The notes beneath the pieces were generated by a model. It was not told where the DNA came from. It ran no database searches and saw only the letters and a list, made by a program, of their open reading frames with translations. A stretch of 21,449 nucleotides of DNA from contig NW_003113464.1 in assembly GCF_000003605.2 (NCBI RefSeq), positions 187,898-209,346 on the forward strand, given 5' to 3'. Below, one piece after another: positions 1-11,000 of the stretch; within the stretch, counting starts at the first letter, position 1, and each line of letters starts with the position of its first letter. The position numbers and the translations under genes were made by a program. This stretch comes from Saccoglossus kowalevskii (taxonomy: Eukaryota > Hemichordata > Enteropneusta > Harrimaniidae).

Positions 1-1313
1 TTCGCGATGCCTATGAACCAAAATCCTTTCACTCTTCTCTGAGTGTGACACCTAAACCAGAGGTTTTATGGTGTATAAACTGGCACTAAATGAAAAGGCT
101 GTTGAACCTTATTCAAATTTATAAGTACATGTTATTATGTATTTCATTATGAAAACTGACTAAATTAAATGTGATCTTATTTTTAATTATGGTTATGATT
201 TATATCGGTAATGACGTTTTCATCTAATATTAATTGTGCAATTGTTAAAATGCCTACCTACACATTTATTGTTTTTGTTTCTGTTGCCCTGAAATAGACA
301 TTTGTAAAAAAAAAAAAAAAAAAAAATTAAAAAAATCATGCTTGATTAAAATTCGAAAAAAAAGATGTAGTCATGTAGCCCCTTCCTGTTACCTGTTTTC
401 AACTTCTTCCAAAGTAAAACTGCCGAAGCCTTGTAATTGCCATACAATCATCAACTGTGGGAAAACTAGTATGTTATTGAAAATCAAGGGTCAAGTGATT
501 GAGCAATAACAAATGTGATTTTATGTATTAGGTCATTGAATGTATCCAAAAACATGGTACCAATGATCTGAAATTTCAGGAGAGCTCGCTGAAGGTTTAT
601 CAATCCTGCGTATTGTCTTGTTCTTTTTCAATCCTGCATTTCAGTTACTAGAATTCATACTTAACAAATAGTTTGTTTTTCTTCTAATAATTCGACCACT
701 TTCAAAAACAAATATTTTTCCATGGTCGAAATGCAAGAAGAATACAAAACTACTGTGATTTCATAGCGATGCCTGTAGGGCCATTGTCAATTAGTTCGCC
801 TGATCAACACAGCGTTATTCATAGGACTGATATTGAATCAGGGAGAGTAAAATCTTGTGATACTAATATCTAGAACCAACTCAGATTGGTACATTTGTCT
901 TATGAACCCACATGTGTATATCTTGGACTATACTCATTTTAAACTTTTTTTTTACAGTGGTGCTGTGAACTGAATTTTATCTGGGTTCCTACAACATGGA
1001 GTGTCAGGGACTTTATTGAAATGGTGTACACAAATTTCATAAAATCCTGAATATATCTAGAAGTCAAAATTAAATGGTTTACAGTATTTTATACCCATTA
1101 ATAATAATTGAAATGCAATAATATCACTGCACTAAAAAGACTTCAAACAATTATTGTTACTTCTCCATTGAAGGCTATGAGCAGACCAACCTTTACTTGC
1201 TCTGAAAACATAGCTTTTACAATTGTTTAAATTAACAGATGTTGTTCTATGTACAATGAATACATTTTGAATAATAAACCTTACTGTGTTAATAACAAAT
1301 TGTATTTGACAAC
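1..1313. other. Non-coding stretch, no gene recognised
   Basis: AT-rich DNA without a convincing reading frame on either strand. It holds a 21-base A run at 306-326. The 5' exon(s) of the helicase could lie here or further upstream, but no exon ending in the required phase could be supported on sequence likeness. The minus-strand frame at 1132-1422 has no recognisable domain and covers the 2A motif on the other strand. Confidence 0.5.
306..326 (+). repeat. Poly-A tract (21 A)
   Basis: An uninterrupted run of 21 A followed by TTAAAAAAATC. It could be the tail of an old plus-strand retroposon, but no recognisable body lies upstream; a simple homopolymer expansion is as likely. Confidence 0.6.
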
Positions 1314-1388
1314 ATGAGAATGATTCTGATGCCCAGTGATGATGTTGAAACAAACCCAGGTCCTGGTAATATACTAAGACCTGATTAA
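1314..1388 (+). other. 2A-like peptide (DVETNPGP) reading frame
   Basis: From ATG 1314 the frame reads MRMILMPSDDVETNPGPGNI and stops at TAA 1386-1388. Bases 1341-1364 encode DVETNPGP, the D(V/I)ExNPGP motif at which ribosomes skip a peptide bond between Gly and Pro. Hydrophobic residues just before it are typical. Such motifs are known at the N-terminus of CR1-like and related non-LTR retrotransposons and of some invertebrate immune genes. No endonuclease or other element domain is seen next to it. A possible donor (G|GTAATA at 1366) would leave phase 1, which matches exon 1 of the helicase. Confidence 0.6.
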
Positions 1389-1837
1389 CAATTTGAAAGA
1401 AGTCATGTACATCAAGGTTCACTCAGATTTATGAATGCAGTTTCTTGAGCAAGTATACATGTATGACAAATAGTTTTGTTGCACTTGTGTACTCTGAGAT
1501 TCTGAACATGGGTCAGTGGAAGTTTTTAGTTGTCAGTACAAAACTAGATCATCGGAAATCACTTTATGATGAGTTGTAACCACAAAGAGTACATATTTAT
1601 TGACCTGTTTGCAGATGCTCCTTGTACAACTTTATAATCAAATAACGGGGACTGTGACATTTCATGTCTTGTTGAACTTACAAATTACTAGTACTATATA
1701 TTGAATTTATTACTTATTACATGTAAAATTGTCAGAATAAATACAGCGCTGATTGTTGGTAAATTATTATTATTATTACTATTACTTAAATAATATTAAA
1801 CACACACTTGAACACCCAGTACTTGTTTATTTGACAG

Positions 1838-2012
1838 AATATTTGAGGTTCAGAACGGAGAATATGTTACCAATAGAGCAATGTAAGGATAAGATATTGC
1901 AGCATATACGAAACCATCAAGTTACATGTATCCAGGGTGAGACTGGATGCGGTAAATCTACGAAAATACCACAGTTTATCATTGAAGAAGCGCAAACACC
2001 AGTGGGAGCCAG
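1838..2012 (+). CDS. TDRD9: Helicase exon 1 (first recognised): motif I
   Basis: The exon follows TTGACAG and ends at AG|GTAAAA. It begins with the last two bases of a split codon, so at least one coding exon lies upstream. It encodes [14 protein letters not shown], the usual entry into a DEAH core (an LPI block before motif I), and then the P-loop GETGCGKST at 1936-1962, which binds ATP phosphates and Mg. It ends in phase 2. An upstream ATG at 1753 gives an open frame into the exon, but that stretch reads as Tyr/Asn microsatellite translation and is probably intronic. Confidence 0.88.
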
Positions 2013-5000
2013 GTAAAACAGTCATAATTTGTTATTAAATTTTTCATATTTTTTCTCGAAAAGATTAGTTCCATTCCTATAAACAGTTAACTGATACAAA
2101 TACGATTGTGTAAGACATAAAAGTTACCCTTCACATGGTCCTGTGGTCTTAGATGAAATATATACTCTATAAATATATAACAAATTCATTGTCGTTATTT
2201 TACATAATATTAAACACAATATAACATTGCTTCATATAGAACGTTAATAATACAAAAACAATAAACACCTAATTACCTATAAATGGTTACAGACGATAAG
2301 TTTGTCAGGACCGCCAGTTCTATGCGTAATCACAATAATGATATTTATTCAAATGATAATTATACGCCTATCCTACTGCATATTTTGCAGAAATGCGAGA
2401 AGAAACAATAATGTTAAGGTGATAGTGACCCAACCACGACGAATGGCTGCAATGTCATTGGCTAAGAGAGTAGCTTATGAGATGAACGAGAACGTGGGTG
2501 ATACAGTGGGTTATCAGATAGGAAGAGAGTCTTGCACATCAGAACATACACAAATTATATTCGCCACGATTGGATTCCTATTACAGGTACGTAAATATAT
2601 TACAAATAAACAAAGTTCTCTCCAGCAATGTCAATGCCAGTATGCTGATTAATGCATGTGCGACTGGAGCAGTAAAACATATGTTTACAAACGCATGACC
2701 CTATTCACTATATGTACACCGTAATATATTTAGCTGCATTCAGATCTTTTGTCAAGTACTTGGGGTAATTGTAATATATGTTGCTAAAAATGTGGTCCAC
2801 ATTATGGAATATTAATAATGCTCGAAGTTAGAACATCGTTGGCAGAATGTGTGATCTTCTGCTGGTCATTTATTATATTCATGTTGATATGACTGCATGT
2901 ATGTAATTTTTGATTTATAGTTTGTCATAATAATAATAATGTTGACATGGATTTATGTTATCGCATTAACTGTTTCCCCCCACTGTCAGATACACTGGTA
3001 TGTTTGTTCAAGAAATGTAAGAATAGTTCTGCTTTCATGAATGTCATTAAAAAAACGTATCGGAACTCTCCAAGCTTCGGCGCAACGGTAATAGGGGTAA
3101 ATGACTTTAGAGAAATCGATTCACCTAGTAATATATGTTTAGAACATGTTAACAGATAATATCACATTTTAAAAGTCTTTAGTGCGTAAAATGTGTAGAA
3201 ATGGTTAATTAACAAATTTAGCCAATTTGTGACCCAAATTTCAAAAGCTTCCTACTCAATATACACATGTCTCAATAAAAATGATTTGCATGTGTAATCC
3301 CTTGAATTTCACTTTTATGCCAAGTGTGAATGACATTTGGTGGGTGAAATGAGCAGAAACATTATTGTCATTATTTTTAGAAAATAAAAACGGATTTTTC
3401 CATAATATATTTTCTATATATAATATGTCACTAAATCTTTAGCATTATCTGTGTGACTAAACAAGTGGTCACAATAACCGACTGTCTCCTGAACTATAAA
3501 TACGCTACTACAATATCCATTGCGCAAAGTACACATATTGCTTGACATGTCAACGGCTTCAAACCAAATTTTTCTGAATCTAACTTTAAGGTATAACTTG
3601 TTTTTCACAGAAACTTATGCATACTCCATTATTACTTGATCGTGAAAAGTATACTCATATAATCTTAGATGAAACACATGAAAGAAAGATTGAGGGCGAT
3701 ATATTGAGTTTAATTCTCAAACTCCTAATGAGTAATCATGATATAAAGATTGTTATAATGTCAGCTACACTTCAAAGTGATCTTTTTGCGAGGTGAGTTA
3801 ACTGCTTTCTAAATTCATAACAAAACTTTCCAAGTGTTGGCTCACTTCCTGATGTTATTGAACTTTGGAATACATTAGAAAATTTAGTTGGCAAATTTTA
3901 CGTTGATTGCACCCATTAAAAGTATGAACCTTTGATGAAGCACTTATTATTCATAGTGGCACATATGCTAGTATTTTTAATAACATTTGAGAACAATTAG
4001 AAAATATTGAAGTTTATTTTAAATGGTCATTAACGAACACACTATTTGAAAAAGTTGCTGTAATCGACCCATTTTGTATTTATATTGTTGCCACGTATAA
4101 CTGTGTGTAAAATAAGTTTGATGACATTGGTCAAAAGGGAAATAGAAGGTAGATAAAACAAAAGCCTTTCTTACATTATGAGTGTCTGTCTCGTTATTTC
4201 TAACCAGTATTGTGCAGTCGTATATATGACACCTTTTCAGCCTAAATAGTCGCTATGCCCCTCACACATATAATGCATTCATTTGGTTTACAGCTATTTT
4301 ATTGGAGAAGCCGGTGAAGCTGTTAGGCCTATACAGACCCAAGGAAGGCAATATAAGATTGAGGAAATTTATATTGATAATATACTATCTGAATACGGCG
4401 ATGATGTTGAACTTGATTTTGACGACGTCTGTGCTTTAGCAAATGCTTGGATTACATTCAATCTTTGCTGGGCTGAAGTAGATCGTGTAAAAAGATGCAA
4501 TTTAACCGAAGAATCTGACTCGAAGTCCATGCCTTATATCACACCAGATAATTTGGCTCGTCAGTTTCAACTTCTTTTCACGAAATGTAAGCGTGAAACA
4601 TGAGATTGCGTAATGTATGTATGGATGTGTTCATTGAGGGCCTGTGCAAAATGATATGATGCGAGACGTATGACACTGACGTAATGTAATAAAATTGAAA
4701 TTCAGTTGACAATTGTAGTTGATTTCACTCCAGATTTAAGCGAATGGAATTTCTTATCAGTTATTTCACAGGCACATTTTCACCAAATGTCAACCTATTT
4801 GTGCCAGATTGAATAGTTTTATTTCAATCATCACGAGAAAGTTCATATAAACGAAAAGTGTCAATAAGATGCACATAGTTATTACTTCCGATATTAGTGA
4901 GGCTTATTTAGTGTCCCAACAGTTACAAATGAAATTCAACAGTCAAATTTTACAGCCGTCAGAACCACGACGATTGACTGAATGATAACTCTACAGTAAC

Positions 5001-8000
5001 ACTTTTTTTATTTTTATCAGGGTTTACTGGCAAGGGTGGAAGGGACGTAATGGAAAGTTACATGCATGATATCATGATACATAGTGGGTCAATGAATTTG
5101 TCAAAGCAGAGCTACAAGAAGGATTTTATGAGCTTTGTGTAGCTTTAGTTAAAGGTTTTGCAGTCCCTGGAGAAACTATTCTTATTTTCCTTCCAGGTAA
5201 CGCACGAACAAGAAATTATAGTATAATATTTAATATTACTTATAAGAAAGCATGTTATATACTTACTTATAATATTTTATTGTATAATTTGATTTATGTT
5301 ACAGCAGACATGTATCCTTGTCATGTGCCTTAGCATGGACGAGTTTATGTCAGTAAATCTACAAATGTATCTGGTTATTGTAATATCCTTGTCATGTGCC
5401 TTAGCATTGACGAGTTTATGTCAGTAAATCCACAAATGTATCTGGTTATTGTAGTATCCTTGTCATGTGCCTTAGCATTGACGAGTTTATGTCAGTAAAT
5501 CCACAAATGTATCTGGTTATTGTAGTATCCTTGTCATGTGCCTTAGCATGGACGAGTTTATGTCAGTAAATCCACAAATGTATCTGGTTATTGTAGTATG
5601 CCTTAATATATACTTATGAGACGTTTTTGGTAGCAGTAGACGCATGATAAACTAACGTCATATTGTCTGAGCAAAGAGGGGTCATTTGCAAGAATTGCAT
5701 ACACTATCACCGAGAGACTTTAAGGGCATTTTTTGACGTTGAGTCAACTTTGTGTGAATGATTCGTGTCCTTATTTGTTGATTAATTCTTTTCAGGTATT
5801 ACTGAAATATACCTGATGTGGGACGTCCTGTCATTTTTGGAAAGTACCAGATCGTCTCGTATCTGTATCAAATTGTTTATTTTACATTCGCAAGTGAGTA
5901 TAAATGGACATGTACTAGCGCTGATTGATCCTGAGAGGCCTCATTCTATTTTGATCAATTCAACCTAAAGGCGTGTAGATTTGTTTCAATTATAGTAATA
6001 TATTATAATAATAACATAAATTGTTACTTTCTATATCAGTATTCGCATTCAGAGAACAATCCAGAACAATCTTATATAGCCGTGGAAATCGATGTTTTAG
6101 AAATTCAAAAAAAAAAACATAAAAAAAGCAAATGTATCAGAAACGATTAAAATAACATAAAATAAAGACAGAGACGAGAAGCGCAATGAACTCACAGTTC
6201 CCCAAAAATACAACATTTCACATCATGCATGGAACATTGATTTCAATTCCAGTTATGACGTCATTGTTAATATTGCTGTATATTTTCTCTAAGATTCCAC
6301 GAGATGAACAAGAAGAGTGTTTCAACGAACCTGATCCATCAGCTGCTCACGTCATCTTGGCAACAAACATGGCTGAAAGTTCACTGACCTTACCCAAAGT
6401 AAGCGTTGTGATCGACTTTGGATTGCATCGAGACATACATTACGATGATAAATCTTGTAGAACGCAGTTAGTTACCAAATGGTGTTCCAAGGCTAGTGCT
6501 AAACACAGAGCAGGTATGATACAGAGTGACATGATAAATTCAGATGGTGATAGCACCTTGGAAGTATAACCTGGTATTATTAAAAAAACAAACAACGATG
6601 ATTATAATTAGTTTATACTATATAATTAGTTTATAGTTTATATTATGTGACGTGATTATATATTATATTTGAATACACTTATCTAATATTTTATTTTTAA
6701 AATGTGTTTGATATCAATAGGGCGTACTGGTAGAGTGGTTGAAGGACAAGTCATCAGACTGATGACACGTGGTTTTTTCGACACGTGCTTAGATGAATTT
6801 GATCCACCAGAGATGGAAACGCGCCCTCTTGATAAAATTGTTTTACACGTCAAGCAAGTCACCAATATATTGTTTCGTAAGCATGCAACCAGTGATCTAT
6901 TAGGACGAACCATAGAACCACCAACTATCAGAAGATTCAAATCTGCTGTTAAGAAACCTTGCACATATGGGTGCACTACGGGGTGAGTTGATAACTTGAT
7001 GCAGTCTGAATGGAATAGTATGTATGATTCTTTTTGTTTTCGTCCATATTTTAACTCAGTTCCCGAGCGTTCAACAACATTCCATTCGATAACCAGTCAA
7101 TGATTACAAATGCATGTCACCGTATGTGTGTGCTTTTTTACGGATCTGGACAGTTGACAGTGTATTCTTTCGATCAGCCTATCATGGGCCACACGCACAC
7201 GATTTGAAAAATATACTGATACGTGTTTGGCTTGATGTTCCAGTTTATACTGTAACACTGCTATGTGTAGAATATTTTAATCCAGTCTGAAATTTATGAA
7301 ACATTAAAAGAATAAATAAATGTATATACACACTTTACAAGGGAAATAATTATGTCAAGATGGCAGCCAAAATTAATATGCTAATCCGATCCAAGTCAGT
7401 TGCATCATGGGATGTTCCTGGAGATCTACTATTTACGATATTTTGAGACTATTCTGTGACTTACAAAGGACTATGAATATGTGCGCTACTGATCCCAGTT
7501 TTCAGTTTGATGTTCATATGTAGTTATTTCGGTCGAACAAGAAGAATGAATGCTCACATTGAATGTTCATATTTTCAGCATCCGATAGACTATTGTGTTA
7601 GTGCTCAGGCTAATAATAAAATCTGAGATTAGTAGTGGTCTTCATCAACTTCATTTGTTAACACAAAGATCAATAATGTGTTCATTCTACTCTTTTGCGT
7701 GTTAAAATATAAACAATTTGAATATTGCAATTGCAGAATCTCTGGGATGTTTAAATTGTTTGTAACTGTAACTGAAAACGTTCGGAGCAAATGACCGAGC
7801 AAAGTTTGCAATTCGTTTCTTTATCGATTGTATTTAAATAAGCATCTTTTGTAAATGTAAGCATTTCAAAGGACGTTTATATCAGTTGTATTTGGAGATT
7901 AATGCGTTGGGGTGGGGGTGGGGGGATGTTTGGGGCTAAGCCTTAGTTTATTGCATTTAAGGTCTTCTTAGTGGGTGAAGGCAGAGGTTTGGAATTTAAG

Positions 8001-11000
8001 GAACCAATGAGTACGTATAACAAACTCTGGGATTTAGTGGCTGGGATTTTTTAACTATACTACTATACTACATTTTTTTATTTTAGCACACACTTGATAT
8101 TTATGTTTTCACTATTCACTCAGGTAATTCACAGTACAGTGATATGACAGTATTCGGACATATTGCAGTCAAGTTACCACTGGACATGCCTCTGTGTCGT
8201 CTTGTGTATTACGGAGTCATTTTCAATTGCACCTGTGATGCAGTTGTCATGGCAGCATCTTTATCAATACAAGTGTGTCCATTTAAACTTCCAACTATTT
8301 TGGTACGTTCTGTTCCGTTTATTCATTGACTTATGTGAAATGTGCTGTAAACCCACGATAGCCCACTTACACTTATGTTTACATATTTGACTTATGTGAA
8401 ATGTTCTGTAAACCCACGATAGCCCACTTACACATCTGTTTATACATTTGACTTATGTGAAATGTTCTGTAAACCCACGATAGCCCACTTAAACATCTGT
8501 TTATATATTTGACTTATGTGAAATGTGCTGTAAACCCACGACAGCCCACCTACGCGTCTGTTCATATATTTGACTTATGTGAAATGTTCTGTAAACCCAC
8601 GATAGCCCACTTACACATCTGTTTATATATTTGACTTATGTGAAACGTTCTGTAAACCAACGATAGCCCACTTACACACATGTTTATACATTTGACTTAT
8701 GTGAAATGTTCTGTAAACCCACGACAGCCCACTTACACATCTGTTCATATATTTGACTTATGTGAAATGTGCTGTAAACCCACGATAGCCAACTTACACT
8801 TCCATTGTAAATCTTTCGGCTAGAAATTATTAGAATTCCATAAGTTGCGTAATGAAAAGATATCAATGTAATTATTCTAGCAGTATGTTGCATTGTATCG
8901 TTTTAGGTTGTATCTCATACTTTTCTTGTGTGTTTCTTTTGTATCAATTGGGATCCTTTTCTTGAGTGGTTGTTAACTAAAAGTTTAGACCAACTATGAA
9001 TGTCGTATACAAATTACTCAGATGACTAGTATTCAAGTGATCCACACCAAGTCTCAATTTTATTGTATTGTACTTAATGAGCGTGACCTATCATTATCAA
9101 TAATATTATAAACTGTTCGTTCTAGCCGATGATCTGTTTTAATTTTTTAGATAATTAAAGATCCAATAAAGCTGATGGCAGCTCTTCAGCGTAGTTCGGA
9201 GTCACGTGCTATGTTCGATAGAGGTGAGTACAGCGAACCCATCATGTATACAAACATGTTCCACGCCTGGCTTAGAAAAAGAGTGAAAGCAAAGGACAGA
9301 CGATCTACTCGAGCACAGATGAGTAGTTTCTGTAAAGAAAACTCGCTGATACCTAAGAGACTAATTGAAATGGAGAGTGCAGTCTCAGAAATAGCATCCA
9401 GAATTCATCCATATTTACCAAGCGACAGCAAGGCACGAGACGATGTTGCAAAGATGCTGCAAATACTGAATGCTGAAGCTGCTGACGAGGATGATGAACA
9501 AGGTGCTGATGGTGGTGCGAGTGATGGCGACGACGTTGATTCCATCGACGATGACGAGGACTCTGACGGTGATAATCCTGATATTGACGATGACCGAAAG
9601 CATGGTGCTTATGGTGATGGAAACGATGATAAAGATGACGATGATGATGATGATGGTGGTGGTGCTTGGGCGACTGTCAAAGAAACAAGACACAAATATC
9701 CCGATGTTTTGGAAATATCCAAGACCAAAACCATACACAAAAAGATCAGCAAGGGACCTCAAGGTGATGTATTTCCTGATCAAAATAGATTCAGATGGCC
9801 CAATAGCAGACTTCACAGACGAGCCAATGTGACGAAAGCTCCAGCAGTATTAACACCACGCCACGTCGATGCCATTTTCTGCTCTGACACTGTTTTACTG
9901 AAAGCACTACAGGTGGCTGCATTCAGTCCAAACTACTTTATTGGAACACGTTCTAATAAACAATCTGAAAAGTAAGTCTTGCACAATTTTTAAAATTATG
10001 TCAGTTTTAACTTGATATTACTTAATAAAGTCATATTGTAGAAATGTAGTGTAAATGTTCATAGTCAGGTAGAAATTGGTTGATTCGTTGTTTTAAATGG
10101 AGATGTATATTTCTCACAAATTGGCAATTGGCAAATCACGACAAGTAAACGTAGTTTTTGTGATTATTAATTACCTTCATATTGAAACATTGATATTATG
10201 TTGTTTACTCAATGTTGAAGTCATTGGTTAGGTTTAAGCCAGTTACTAATCAAGATGCACACTGGTCTTTGATGTTAGAATTGTTTAAAACACATATAAG
10301 TCTCACTATTTATCTAGGATTTGGTGAGTTTTAGGTGAATTGTGGTTTAAGTTTCCCTCTTAAGTGAGACGCTATTCAATGTTCAGTCGGTATTACTCTT
10401 ATGACAAAAGTTAATAAATCCTAAAGTATAGTTTTAATGCTTATGGCGATACAGCCCATCTCACCTTCCCAACCGTGTATCACTCTTTCGATTTACGTGA
10501 TGAAAAGGGTATTTTCTACTAAACCTAAACATAAACTTTATTTTTTAGAACTAAAAACAACATACACAAAGTCGGGTTTGATTTGACAAAGACAATTGTT
10601 CTCCATGATTGTGGTGAAATCAATGACGTCATGACGACTGGCAGGCAAGATATTTGTGATAAGTATATTCATAAGATGTACAAACCAGAGAGATATCAAT
10701 GTGGCTCAGGAGGTAAATACATCACATGAACGATAAGCTACTCCGGGAAACAACGTGCAAGTCACATATTTATCTGTTGATGCAATAATTTTAGATTTTG
10801 TTCAGATGATAAAATTGCATGTGCCAATATATTATCCTTGCAGTGACCAATACAATGCACACATCCCTTGATCTGAAAAAAACAGTGATTTGAATCCAAG
10901 ATGTTGTTATTTAAAAAAATGTACCATTTTTAAATAGTGAGACGAACGTTATGCTCTTCACTCGAGTCATGTGAAAACAACCTAGTTTTGAAACAAGCCT

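Noticed and set aside
1132-1422. Minus-strand 96-codon frame
   Set aside because: No domain; it overlaps the 2A motif on the other strand, which is the better supported reading.
1753-1837. ATG 1753 as the start of the helicase
   Set aside because: The codons before 1838 are mostly Tyr/Asn from a TTA microsatellite, and a good acceptor (TTGACAG) lies at 1837; likely intron.
2947-3159. 70-codon plus-strand frame in intron 2
   Set aside because: No family likeness, and helicase exons 2 and 3 join directly in phase without it.
3414-3608. Minus-strand 64-codon frame
   Set aside because: It lies in intron 2, up to the exon 3 acceptor, and has no recognisable content.
6683-6976. Minus-strand 97-codon frame
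   Set aside because: Shadow of exon 8, which has motif VI on the plus strand.
8328-8803. CRISPR-like array
   Set aside because: Whole 61-bp units repeat head to tail with no unique spacers, inside an animal gene intron: a minisatellite.
8144-8893. Overlapping frames in and around the 61-bp array (8163-8390 plus, 8684-8893 minus)
   Set aside because: They come from translating tandem repeats; only 8140-8302 is supported as an exon.
9415-9832. Hydrophobic minus-strand frame (133 codons) and the Met/Thr-rich plus frame
   Set aside because: Shadows of the Asp-rich part of exon 10; Ile/Val and Met/Thr runs are the other frames of GAY repeats.
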